Shown in pieces: positions 1 through 7,864 of a stretch of DNA of 64,000 nt (position 1 is the first letter of the stretch; each line of letters begins with the position of its first letter). Source of the stretch: an uncultured Archangium sp. (GTDB lineage: Bacteria > Myxococcota > Myxococcia > Myxococcales > Myxococcaceae); NCBI GenBank assembly GCA_903905455.1, contig CAIVGN010000225.1, positions 1 to 64,000 on the forward strand, read 5' to 3'. Under the pieces are notes generated by a model that searched no databases, was not told where the DNA came from, and saw only the letters and a program-made list of their open reading frames with translations. The position numbers and the translations under genes were made by a program.

Positions 1-39
1 AGGAAGGACTGTCGGCGCGCGCTCGCGCACACTGCGTCG

Positions 40-945
40 ATGACGGAGCCCCAGGCCACCTGCGCGCTGCACTTCGATGCCCCGGCGGCGGCGACGTGCA
101 GTCGCTGTGGGCGCTTCTCGTGCGTGAGCTGCCTCGTCTCCACCGAGCCTGCGCTGTGTACGGCCTGCGCACCGGCGGTGATGGACCCCTTCGACGTGCA
201 GCGCAGGCCCTTCGAATTGGGGCACGCGCTGGTGGCCTCGCTGCGCATCACCTGGGCCGAACTGCCGAAACTCTTCGTGTTGGCCTTCGTCTTCGCGATT
301 CCCGCCGCGGCGCTGCAGGTGGCGCTGGTGCCCGAGGGCGACGACTTCAAGGCGGTGGCGGCGTCGATCCGGGTGAGCAACTTCTACGATCTCGTCGTCG
401 GCGAACTCGGCGCGCAGGCGATGGTGGCGCTGTTCATCGCACGGGCCGAGGGCCGGGTACTCTCGCTGGGGGCGTCACTCAGAGAGAGCGCCGCGTGCTG
501 GACCCGGGCGGTGGGCGCGCAGTTCCGCTCGTCGTTGTGGGTCGTCTTCGGGCTGGTGCTGCTGATCATCCCCGGGCTGTGGAAGCTGACGACGCTGATG
601 TTCGTCTCGGTGGCGGTGTTGCGCGTGCCGGGCCGCGACGCGCTCAAGGTGTCGGAGGCGCTGGTGGAAGGCCGCTTCGCCCGCTGCTTCGGCTTCGGCG
701 CGGTGCTGGTGGGCGTGTTCCTGCTGCCGCAGTTCATCGGGTCGGTGGTGATGGGCATCGTGACCGAGGGGCTCGAGACGCCGCGTTTCCTGGCCGAGTT
801 CGTCGATGACCTGCTGGGTCGGCTGTTGCTGAACGGGGCACTCACCAGCGCGCTCTACGTGGGTTTCCTCATGCTGCACCGGTCGGCGGGCCTCGAGTTG
901 CCGGCGATGCAGTGGCGAGAACAACCTCCGCTGAGCCAGGGGTGA
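40..945 (+). CDS. B-box zinc-finger-like integral membrane protein
   Basis: The first 45 residues carry a zinc-binding pattern (Cys8, His11, Cys20, Cys23, Cys28, Cys31, Cys40, Cys43) resembling the B-box-like finger found at the N-terminus of many bacterial membrane proteins. The rest is a hydrophobic body with several predicted membrane segments, including ones near residues 75-95, 165-190 and 225-245. The arrangement suggests a cytoplasmic metal-binding head on a membrane domain. No catalytic motif is visible. The ATG at 40 is the first good start and follows a purine-rich stretch. The gene is followed by the long-inverted-repeat element and not by a close partner gene. Function is unknown; a sensor or scaffold role would be a guess. 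Confidence 0.8.
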   Translation: MTEPQATCALHFDAPAAATCSRCGRFSCVSCLVSTEPALCTACAPAVMDPFDVQRRPFELGHALVASLRITWAELPKLFVLAFVFAIPAAALQVALVPEGDDFKAVAASIRVSNFYDLVVGELGAQAMVALFIARAEGRVLSLGASLRESAACWTRAVGAQFRSSLWVVFGLVLLIIPGLWKLTTLMFVSVAVLRVPGRDALKVSEALVEGRFARCFGFGAVLVGVFLLPQFIGSVVMGIVTEGLETPRFLAEFVDDLLGRLLLNGALTSALYVGFLMLHRSAGLELPAMQWREQPPLSQG

Positions 946-971
946 CCGCCTCTTCGATGACGGAGAACAGG

Positions 972-1422
972 CATGGGGAGCGCGGGGCGTGACGGGTGCG
1001 GTAGCCCTGCTCAACCCGGGCGTGCCCCTCGATTTGGGGGGCGCTGACGCACCGGGAGGGGCAGGGGGCCCGTTGTTTTCCGACCGTCATCACGGATGAC
1101 CAAGTCGTCATCCCGAGTCTACGCGCTCAAACGTGCGCTGGTGGGTCACGGTCGAAATCCGTGCGTTTGGTGCGGCGGGGACGACGGCACTGGCGTTCGC
1201 GTTTCCACGAGGCGACGTGGCGCGCAGGAGACCCTCTGCGCGGCGGCCGCGGAGCCCGAAAACACGGTCTGTATACCCGGGATTACACATTGGTCATCCG
1301 TGATGACGGTCGGAAACGAGTGGGCCACCACCCTGCCTCTCGTGCGTGAAGCGGGCCCCGATTCGAGGGGCACGCCCGGGTCGAGCAGCGCGCAAGACCC
1401 CCTCACCCCCACGCTCCCCATG
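972..1422. repeat. Long-inverted-repeat element, copy A
   Basis: The ends are inverted copies (CATGGGGAGCG at 972-982 and its complement at 1412-1422). The arms pair along most of about 160 bp, including a perfect 27-bp inverted match between 1077-1103 and 1290-1316. Each inner arm holds the palindrome GTCATC-N3-GATGAC, starting at 1086 and 1293. A related element lies at 49199-49640 with the same 207-bp palindrome spacing, and a third relative at 21651-21953 shares the outer arms. No convincing coding frame runs through it. It fills most of the 540-bp gap between two plus-strand genes. It could be a fold-back/MITE-like element or the gene of a structured RNA. Confidence 0.8.
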
Positions 1423-1487
1423 GCCGTTGCCTTCGCGCCACCCCACGCCGGTTCTTCAGCGGCCCTCGATGAGGTAAGCGCACGCTC

Positions 1488-2159
1488 ATGAAGCCGCTGC
1501 GTACCATCGACTCCGTGCAGGCCCCTGATGGCACCCTCGCGCTCAAGCAGCGCGACGAGCGTGACTTCCTCATCACCATCGACGGCCGGGTGCTGATGTC
1601 CAGCACCGCCAACCGCTCCGAGCGGGCCCTGGGCATCGTCGCCACCCGTCGCCTCGCGACCTACGCGCAGCCCAAGGTGCTCATCGGTGGCCTGGGCATG
1701 GGCTTCACGCTCCAGGCGGTGCTCGAGGAAGTGCCGAAGACCGCGAAGGTGCTGGTGGCCGAGCTGAACCCGGTGACCGAGAAGTGGTGCCGCGGCCCGC
1801 TGGCCGAGATGACCGCCCACGCCGTGGAAGACCCGCGGGTCACGGTGGAGATCATCGACGTCGCGAAGGCCATCTCGCGCGCGGCCGAGGGCCCGCCGGA
1901 TCATCGCTTCGACGCCATCGTCATCGACCTCTACGTGGGGCCCGACGCCAACACCAAGCGCGACGACCCGCTGTACGGGAAGAAGGCGTGCTCGAAGGCG
2001 TCGCAGGCGCTCACCGCGGGCGGCATCTACAGCGTGTGGGGCGAGGCCCCCGACGCGGCCTACGTGAAGCGCCTCGAGGGCTCGGGCTTCACGGTGCGCC
2101 TCGAGCGGCCGGGCAAGGGCGGCTTGCGGCACGTGGTCTACATCGCCACCAAGCGCTGA
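1488..2159 (+). CDS. Spermidine-synthase-like SAM-dependent methyltransferase
   Basis: This 223-residue protein has the Rossmann glycine motif GGLGMG near residue 67, followed by an acidic residue at the end of the next strand (VLVAELNPV) and a DAIVIDLYVGP segment. That is the layout of the spermidine synthase/SpeE-like methyltransferase fold. The N-terminal beta domain that spermidine synthases use for oligomerisation is reduced, so the substrate is unlikely to be a polyamine with certainty. It is soluble, with no signal peptide. It ends just before a strong hairpin terminator at 2186-2214 and appears to be a single-gene unit. The fold call is firm; the substrate is unknown. Confidence 0.75.
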   Translation: MKPLRTIDSVQAPDGTLALKQRDERDFLITIDGRVLMSSTANRSERALGIVATRRLATYAQPKVLIGGLGMGFTLQAVLEEVPKTAKVLVAELNPVTEKWCRGPLAEMTAHAVEDPRVTVEIIDVAKAISRAAEGPPDHRFDAIVIDLYVGPDANTKRDDPLYGKKACSKASQALTAGGIYSVWGEAPDAAYVKRLEGSGFTVRLERPGKGGLRHVVYIATKR

Positions 2160-2185
2160 CCGTCCTCGCACCGGGCTCAAAACAA

Positions 2186-2214
2186 AAGCGCCCCGGCTGA
2201 TCACCGGGGCGCTT
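2186..2214. terminator. Bidirectional intrinsic terminator-like hairpin
   Basis: A perfect 11-bp stem (AAGCGCCCCGG, 2186-2196, with its complement at 2204-2214) encloses a 7-base loop. It lies between two convergent genes, the methyltransferase ending at 2159 and the lipoprotein ending at 2238. A short A run precedes it and T-rich sequence follows, so it could serve both strands. Confidence 0.75.
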
Positions 2215-2237
2215 CGTGTTTCCGAGGGAGCTCGGAA

Positions 2238-2750
2238 TTACTTCTTCGCGGGCACCGCGTCTTCAGCGTCGGCCATCGCCTTCTTCGCGGCGTCGAGCGC
2301 GGCGGCGACCTTCGCCGAGACCTCGGCGAACGCGGTCGGCTCGGCGGCCGTCTCGGCGTCGGTCTTCGCGGCGATCAGCGCCGTCTTGGCGGCCTCGAAC
2401 GCGGTGAGGGCGGCCACGGCCTTCTCCTTCGCCGCCTTGGGGAGCTTGTCGGCCTTCGCCTTGAGCTCGGTGAACTTCGTGTCCATCGCGCCGATGGCCT
2501 CGGTCACCTTGGCGAGGAGGTCCTTCTTCTCCGTCTCCATTGCTTCCTTCGCCTTGACGGCGAGCTCAGCGGCTTCCTTGTCGGCCTTGGCCTTCGCCTC
2601 GGCGGCGGCCTTCTCGGCGGTCGCCTTCGCGTCCGCGGCGGCCTTCTCGGCGAGCACCTTGGCCTCGGCGGCCTTCTTCTCGGCGTCGTTGCAGCCGGTG
2701 AACGCGGTGAGGGCAAAAGCGAGGGTGGCCAGGGTCAGGGTCTTGCGCAT
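2238..2750 (-). CDS. Ala/Lys-rich coiled-coil lipoprotein
   Basis: The start was set at the ATG at 2750 because GGAGAA lies just upstream on the minus strand and the product then begins with a clean lipoprotein signal (MRKTLTLATLAFALTAFTGC, lipid-modified Cys at 20). The mature part is almost entirely Ala, Lys and Glu in heptad-like order, repeating units such as AEKAAAEAKAKAD, so it should form a long alpha-helical coiled coil. Such Lpp- or histone-like tails are found in many envelope lipoproteins; a structural or spacer role is the likely reading. The longer open frame upstream of this start is not coding. Confidence 0.8.
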   Translation of the reverse strand: MRKTLTLATLAFALTAFTGCNDAEKKAAEAKVLAEKAAADAKATAEKAAAEAKAKADKEAAELAVKAKEAMETEKKDLLAKVTEAIGAMDTKFTELKAKADKLPKAAKEKAVAALTAFEAAKTALIAAKTDAETAAEPTAFAEVSAKVAAALDAAKKAMADAEDAVPAKK

Positions 2751-2872
2751 GGGTTTCTCCGGGGTGGTGCCGCGGTCGCGGCGGAAGTGAGGGCTGCAAG
2801 TGCTCTGTCTGGCGCCCGAGGTCAAGTGACAGGTAGCCCCGGGGCCTGGAAGGCGTGCGTGGACCGACGCAA

Positions 2873-3703
2873 TCAGTGCGCGGCGGTCTTTCGCGAGGCG
2901 AGCACCTGCGCGGCGAGCAACACCGCCAGGCACGCGAGCCCGAGCCCCAGGTAGCGCATCACCAGCTGGTGCGCGCCCCAGCCGGCGCCGTCCACGAGGC
3001 GCGACGGGTCGGAGAGCCCGACGCCCTCGATGCGCCCGAAGGGGATCTCGTCGGCGTCGCGCCACGCACGCAGCCACTGCACGAGGACCGCGCTGAACCC
3101 GCCCGCGCCGATGACCAGGAACCCCCAGCGCAACCCCCCGCGCGACAGCCGCGCGTCGTCGGGCAGGAACACGGTGAGCATCAACAGCGTGCCCAGCACC
3201 AGGGCGCCGCCGTCGCCGCCGAAGATGACCAGGGTCTCCATCGCCCGCGCCGGCAACAGCAGGCCGGCCAGCAGCAGCGCCCCGAGCGTGCCCACCAGCG
3301 GCAGGTGCGCGCGGCGAAAGAAGCCCCACGCGCCGAGGCCCGCCAGCTCGAGGGCGATGAACACCGCGCTGCGCTCGCTCCCGCCCAGCGTCACCCACGA
3401 CAGGGGCACCGCGAAGGCACCGCACAGCCACGCCGTCGCCGCGTGACCCAGCTCGTGCAGCCACATGGCGAAGAAGAGCTGCAACACGAAGCGCGCCGGC
3501 GTCCACGCCACGAGCAGCATCACCCCGAGCACCAGCGGCAGCGCGAAGCGACGGGCCTGTCCGAACGGCACGTCGATGGCGGGAACGGGCTGCGCCACGG
3601 CCGGCGAAGGAGGCGGCAGGCCTCCGATGGGGCAGTCGAAGAAGTGCCCCCGCTCGGCCCCGCACTGCGCGCAGGTGCCTGGTGGTGGGAGTGGGCTACT
3701 CAT
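2873..3703 (-). CDS. M50-like (site-2-protease-type) membrane metallopeptidase
   Basis: The protein (276 residues) starts with a small zinc-ribbon-like region (CAQC at 11-14, a further Cys at 24), then several hydrophobic segments. The first membrane segment region carries HELGH at 83-87, the HExxH zinc site that M50 peptidases place inside the membrane. The second conserved M50 motif near the C-terminus is not obvious, so activity is not certain. The ATG at 3703 overlaps the end of the upstream Sel1-repeat gene by 8 bases (ATGAGTAG), indicating translational coupling. Other HELGH-bearing membrane proteins (M50B-like) would look the same. Confidence 0.7.
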   Translation of the reverse strand: MSSPLPPPGTCAQCGAERGHFFDCPIGGLPPPSPAVAQPVPAIDVPFGQARRFALPLVLGVMLLVAWTPARFVLQLFFAMWLHELGHAATAWLCGAFAVPLSWVTLGGSERSAVFIALELAGLGAWGFFRRAHLPLVGTLGALLLAGLLLPARAMETLVIFGGDGGALVLGTLLMLTVFLPDDARLSRGGLRWGFLVIGAGGFSAVLVQWLRAWRDADEIPFGRIEGVGLSDPSRLVDGAGWGAHQLVMRYLGLGLACLAVLLAAQVLASRKTAAH

Positions 3704-4481
3704 CGAGGTCTGGCGGGGGCAGGCCCTTCTCGCCGCAGGCCGCCTCGTCGCCCAGCTTGCAGGCCCGCGCCTTCGCCTTCTGCGCGCGCTCGCCTTCGCC
3801 CTTGAGCTCGAAGGCATGACCGAGGTTGGCGCAGGCGCTCGCGTTGCGGTCGCGGCAGGCCTTCGCCCACACCGTCATCGCGCGCTCGAGGTCCTTCTTC
3901 ACGCCTTCCCCGGCCGCGTACGCCATGCCCACCTGGTTGCAGCCCGACGCGCTGCCGCCGTCGCAAGCCTTGACGAGGTAGCCCAGCGCCTTCGCGGGGT
4001 CCTTCTTGCCCAGCTCGCCCTGGGACCAGAGGCTGCCCAGCGTGCCGCACGCGAACGCGTCGCCGGCGGTGCAGGCCTTCTTGGCGTACTGCGCGGCCTT
4101 CTTCGGGTCTCGCGGCACGCCCTCGCCGTCCCAGGTGAAGCTCGCGAGGTTCGAGCAGCCGAGCGCGTCGTTGCCGTCGCAGGCCCGGGTGAAGAGCGCG
4201 ATGGCCCGCTTCACCACCGCGGGGTCGCGCGAAGACTCCACGAGGCGGAAGCCGGCCTTGGCGCACGCCCGCAGCACGCCGCGTTTGCAGCCGAGCTCGT
4301 AGCGGGCCATGGCCACGTCGCGGCAGCCGGCCTCGGTGATCAACAGGTCGCCCGCCCTGAGGCACGCCTCGGCGGGCTTGCCGTCACAGGGTCCCACGTC
4401 GAAGAACGGGTCCTTCGCCGTCTTCGGGCAGTCGGGCGCAGCGGCGAGCAACACGAGGAGGGCGGCGAGCGGCAGGGCCAT
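3696..4481 (-). CDS. Sel1-repeat (SLR/TPR-like) exported protein
   Basis: A short hydrophobic N-terminus (MALPLAALLVLLAAAPDC) acts as a signal peptide, possibly of lipoprotein type. It is followed by about six repeats of the Sel1 kind, recognisable by paired Cys residues and the recurring pattern KKAC-x-GDAFAC-x2-LG. Cys pairs in each repeat suggest disulfide-stabilised helices outside the cytoplasm, as in the Helicobacter Hcp proteins. The repeats normally bind partner proteins or peptides. It is coupled to the downstream M50-like peptidase and lies 38 bp downstream of the POT-like transporter start-to-stop direction, so the three may form one operon. Confidence 0.8.
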   Translation of the reverse strand: MALPLAALLVLLAAAPDCPKTAKDPFFDVGPCDGKPAEACLRAGDLLITEAGCRDVAMARYELGCKRGVLRACAKAGFRLVESSRDPAVVKRAIALFTRACDGNDALGCSNLASFTWDGEGVPRDPKKAAQYAKKACTAGDAFACGTLGSLWSQGELGKKDPAKALGYLVKACDGGSASGCNQVGMAYAAGEGVKKDLERAMTVWAKACRDRNASACANLGHAFELKGEGERAQKAKARACKLGDEAACGEKGLPPPDLDE

Positions 4482-4519
4482 GCGCGCATCCTCCCCCGGT
4501 TCGGCGGGCGCGGCGACCG

Positions 4520-6019
4520 CTACGGCGCGGCGGGAGCCGGCACCACCCCGGCCTCGACCTCGGGCGCCTTGTCGGTGATCAGCTTGCGCAGGAAGGGGAT
4601 GAGCATCACGAGCGCCACGCCCACCACCACGCTGCCCCAGCCCAGTCGGGCGAAGAGCGTCGCGTAGTCGGGGTTGGTGGTCAGCGCCGTCGAGCCCGTC
4701 GGCTCGGGGACCATGCCCGAGAGGTCGCCGGCGAAGAGCGAGGCGAGGCCGGTCACCAGCATCCAGCTCCCCATCATCACGCCCTGGTGCTGCCTGGGCG
4801 CGAGCTTGCCGATCATCGCGTAGCCCACCGGGGAGATGAGCAGCTCACCGATGCTCTGGAACACGTAGCTGATGAAGAGCCACACGAAGGCGCTCTTGCC
4901 GTCGGCGTCGGCCAGCGAGATGCCCACCGGCAATACCAGGAACCCCGCGCCCATCAACAGCAGCGAGACCGAGAACTGCCGGGGCACGTCGATGTTCCAG
5001 CCGCGCGCGCGCAGGCGGGTGAAGAGCGCCGCCATCAACGGCCCGCCGATGACGATGACCACGGTGTTGATGTTCTGGATCCACTGCGGCTGCACCCGCA
5101 CCCCGCGGATGACGAGGTCGACGTTGTGGTCCGCGAAGAGCTGCAGGCCGCTGGGGGCCATCTGGTACAGCGACCAGAACGCGAGGGACCCCAGGGTGAG
5201 CACCAGGTACGCGATCATGTTGCGCTGCTCGCGCCGGTCGGGGTGCTTGAAGGTCAGGTAGATCAACGCCACGGCCACCAGCGCGCAGATGCCCTTGACC
5301 ATCAGCCCCGTCGACGAGGGGGTCTGCAGCAGGTACCAGAGCACCGGCACCAGGCCGACGAGGATCGCGAGGCCCACCAGCAACCGCATCCTGAACTGCG
5401 ACGGAGTGGCCAGCAGCAGCGGGGTGTTCAGGTCGCGGATGCTCTTCCAGGTGAGCGCGGCGAGCACGATGGCGAGGAAGTTCCCCAGCGTCGCGAACAT
5501 GAAGAGCTCCGAGTAGCTCTCGGTGGCCTGGAAGTACCCGGCGACGGAGAAGCCCACGAAGAAGCCGATGTTCATGCCCGCGTAGTTCCAGAGGAACGCG
5601 CCTTCGCGGCGGGGGTCCTCCGGGGCGAAGCGCTGGGTGAGCATCATGTTGAGGCAGGTGACGTTGAGGCCGCTCCCGGTGAGGAACAGCGCCAGGCCCC
5701 AGTAGAAGAGGGTCGGCGTGCCGATGGCCATGGAGCCACAGCCGAACATCTGCAGCACCATGCCGCCCACGAAGAGGTTGCGGTTGCTCAGGAACCGCCC
5801 GCCCAGGTACCCGCCGAAGAGGTGCAGCCCGTAGTTGAAGGCGCCGAACACGCCCATCAAGGCGGTGGCGTCCTTGGCGCTCAGGTGCAGGTGCTTGGTC
5901 GCGTAGAGCACCAGCGTCGAATAGAGGACCGCGAAGCCGAGGGTGGCGAAGGTCTGGATGAAGAAGAGCGCGCCCGTCCCCTGGGGCATCGCGGCCAGCT
6001 TTTTCTTGAGAAATTCCAC
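4520..6019 (-). CDS. POT/PTR-like MFS transporter
   Basis: This 499-residue protein has about 12-14 hydrophobic segments and the MFS/POT layout, including the segment DPRREGAFLWNYAGMNIG, which matches the POT signature region where peptide transporters have DxRxxGAFxxYYxxxNxG. The first helix reads FFIQTFATLGFAVLYSTLVLY and lacks the ExxER proton-coupling motif found in classical di/tripeptide symporters. It therefore belongs to the family by overall pattern, but its substrate and coupling may differ. The N-terminus (MEFLKKKL) is a convincing start. It lies 75 bp after the dihydrouridine synthase gene on the same strand. Confidence 0.8.
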   Translation of the reverse strand: MEFLKKKLAAMPQGTGALFFIQTFATLGFAVLYSTLVLYATKHLHLSAKDATALMGVFGAFNYGLHLFGGYLGGRFLSNRNLFVGGMVLQMFGCGSMAIGTPTLFYWGLALFLTGSGLNVTCLNMMLTQRFAPEDPRREGAFLWNYAGMNIGFFVGFSVAGYFQATESYSELFMFATLGNFLAIVLAALTWKSIRDLNTPLLLATPSQFRMRLLVGLAILVGLVPVLWYLLQTPSSTGLMVKGICALVAVALIYLTFKHPDRREQRNMIAYLVLTLGSLAFWSLYQMAPSGLQLFADHNVDLVIRGVRVQPQWIQNINTVVIVIGGPLMAALFTRLRARGWNIDVPRQFSVSLLLMGAGFLVLPVGISLADADGKSAFVWLFISYVFQSIGELLISPVGYAMIGKLAPRQHQGVMMGSWMLVTGLASLFAGDLSGMVPEPTGSTALTTNPDYATLFARLGWGSVVVGVALVMLIPFLRKLITDKAPEVEAGVVPAPAAP

Positions 6020-6094
6020 CGCGGACTCCTGGTTCGACGACGTGTCGGAGGGGCGACTTACTCGATCACGGGCGGCAGGTGCGGCGCTCGAAGG

Positions 6095-7066
6095 TCACGC
6101 CTCGTCGAGCGCTTCGATGGCCTCGCAGAACGCGGCGACGGTCTTCGCCTTGCGCAGCGCCTTGAACGGCCCGGGCTGCTCGGGTGACTCCATCACGGCC
6201 AGCGAGCTCTTCAGCTTGGCCAACACCTGCGCGTCGCCGCAGAAAATGGCCCCGTAGCGTTCGGCAAGCGCGCGGAGGTACCGCTGGTGCGCCCGCACCA
6301 CTTCTCCCGCGGATGGCGTGCCCGGAGCCCGCCCGCGGAGCCGCTCGAAGAGCACCGGGTCGCGCAGGGCGCCGCGGCCGAGCATCAGCCCCGCAGCCCC
6401 GGTCTGCTCGAGCACCCGGGCGCCGCCCTCTGCGGTGTTGATGTCTCCGTTGGCGATGACGGGCACGCGGGTCTGCTTCACCACCCGGGCGGTCAGCGCG
6501 TGGTCGGCGAAGCCCTCGTAGCGCTGCGCCACCGTGCGCGCGTGCAGCACGAGGAAGTCGACGCCGACCGACTCGAAGAGCGGCAGGAGCGAGAAGATCT
6601 GCTCGGGGTCGTCGTAGCCGGCCCGCACCTTGATGGAGAAGGTCCCGAGGATGGTCTGCCTCAACGCGCCGAGGATCTCCGGCAACGCCTCGGGACGCTC
6701 GAGCATGCCGCCGCCACAGCCCACGTTCATGCGCCCGTAGGGGCAGCCCATGTTGAGGTTCAGGTGAATCGCGCCGGCGTCCTGCGCAGCGCGCGCCGCT
6801 TCGACCAGGGGGCCGAGATCGCGGCCGATGAGCTGCACCACCAACGGGACGCCGTGCTCCTGGGCCCGGGCGTCATCGAGATCGCCTTGCGACAGCCGCC
6901 CCGCGTCTCCCGGCGCGGCCCCCGGCTTGACCCGCATGAACTCGGTGAAGACCACGTCGGGGCGCACCCACTGCACGAAGACCTGCCGCACCGCGCGGTT
7001 GGTGATGCCCTGCATCGGGGCGAGCATCAGGGGGCGTTCACCCGGGGTCCACGGCAACGTGCGCAT
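6095..7066 (-). CDS. dus: tRNA-dihydrouridine synthase
   Basis: This FMN-dependent TIM-barrel enzyme reduces uridines in the D-loop of tRNA. Visible signatures include LAPMQGITN near residue 15, the active-site region LNLNMGCPYGRM with catalytic Cys108, SIKVRAGYDD with the conserved Lys, HARTVAQRYEG, and VIANGDI followed by GLMLGRGALRDP for phosphate binding. At 323 residues it is the normal family length. Which of the DusA/B/C groups it belongs to cannot be fixed by eye. The gene could be co-transcribed with the POT-like transporter downstream, though the 75-bp gap leaves that open. Confidence 0.93.
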   Translation of the reverse strand: MRTLPWTPGERPLMLAPMQGITNRAVRQVFVQWVRPDVVFTEFMRVKPGAAPGDAGRLSQGDLDDARAQEHGVPLVVQLIGRDLGPLVEAARAAQDAGAIHLNLNMGCPYGRMNVGCGGGMLERPEALPEILGALRQTILGTFSIKVRAGYDDPEQIFSLLPLFESVGVDFLVLHARTVAQRYEGFADHALTARVVKQTRVPVIANGDINTAEGGARVLEQTGAAGLMLGRGALRDPVLFERLRGRAPGTPSAGEVVRAHQRYLRALAERYGAIFCGDAQVLAKLKSSLAVMESPEQPGPFKALRKAKTVAAFCEAIEALDEA

Positions 7067-7160
7067 CGGTTCTTGCGGCTCTTACCACTCTGGGCGCCGC
7101 ATCGAAGGCGCCGTGGGCTGCGTGTGACTCGGCACGACGGCGTCGCTACGCTTCCCCGCG

Positions 7161-7322
7161 ATGAAGAGCCTCGCCGTCACCTACGCCGAGTACCTGGCTC
7201 GCGAAGCGACCAGCGAGGTGAAGCACGAGTTCCTGCGCGGTGACGTCTGGGCGATGGCGGGCGGGACTCCGAGTCATGCGCGCCTCTGCGCGGCGCTGTC
7301 GCGGGTCATCGGGCCCGGCTGA
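7161..7322 (+). pseudogene. Truncated Uma2-family (DUF820) endonuclease-like remnant
   Basis: A 53-codon frame reads MKSLAVTYAEYLAREATSEV then KHEFLRGDVWAMAGGTP and stops. This matches the N-terminus of Uma2/DUF820 PD-(D/E)xK-like proteins, which typically begin with a TYAEYLA-like helix, then KHEFLRGEVWAMAGGTPEHA. Complete members run to about 180-200 residues; everything after the first quarter is missing and the following sequence shows no continuation in any frame. It is best read as a degraded copy. These genes occur in many copies in some genomes and are often broken. Confidence 0.7.
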
Positions 7323-7383
7323 CAGGCAAACGCCGGGCTTACCGTCCGCCTCGTCGAGCCCGCCCCCTTCCGGTTGTGCGCCT

Positions 7384-7785
7384 TCAGGGCTCGAAACGGA
7401 AAGGGTACGTGACGAGGACCTGGCCGCCACCCCTGGGCTTCGGGAATCTCAACGCCGTGACGATGCCGACCACGCAGGCGGCCAGCCGCTCGTCCCGCAC
7501 CGTCTGCGCTGCGAGGTCGGCGCTGATGACTTCGCCGGTCGGGCCAATCGTGAAGCGCACCGCCACCTCGCCCTGCGTCTCCCGTTGCCGCTCGAGCGCC
7601 GCCGCGTAGCAGGACCTGATCAGCGGGAGGTTGCGCTTCAGCGTCCTCGAGATCTCCTCCTTCGACAGCGGTCCGACCCGGGTGGGGCTCCCGACTCCGA
7701 GGTCCGCAAAGCAACAGGTGGCCGTGAGCACCGCTCCGACGACCAGGTGCAGGTGGACCCTCGAGTTCCGAACCTCCGCGCACAT
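7384..7785 (-). CDS. AgmX/PglI C-terminal (TonB-C-like) domain protein
   Basis: After a hydrophobic N-terminus (roughly residues 12-27, a signal peptide or anchor) comes a compact domain: EISRTLKRNLPLIRSCYAAAL, then GEVAVRFTIGPTGEVISADL, then a final ALRFPKPRGGGQVLVTYPFRF. That order (helix with Ile-Arg-x-Cys-Tyr, beta hairpin with GxG, C-terminal F-P strand) is the AgmX/PglI C-terminal domain, a TonB-C relative common in myxobacterial gliding and energy-coupling proteins. Here it stands alone at about 133 residues. The start could be the GTG at 7788 or the ATG at 7785. Probably a periplasmic partner protein. Confidence 0.75.
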   Translation of the reverse strand: MCAEVRNSRVHLHLVVGAVLTATCCFADLGVGSPTRVGPLSKEEISRTLKRNLPLIRSCYAAALERQRETQGEVAVRFTIGPTGEVISADLAAQTVRDERLAACVVGIVTALRFPKPRGGGQVLVTYPFRFEP

Positions 7786-7864
7786 CACAGGATCCTCGGA
7801 CTCGCGCGGAGCGTTGGAAAGGACGCAGGAGAGCGCCTCGAGCGCTCGTCCGCGCTCGGAGTCG

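Noticed and set aside
1096-1491. Open frames through inverted-repeat copy A
   Set aside because: They have no ribosome site or conserved pattern and cross the inverted-repeat arms.
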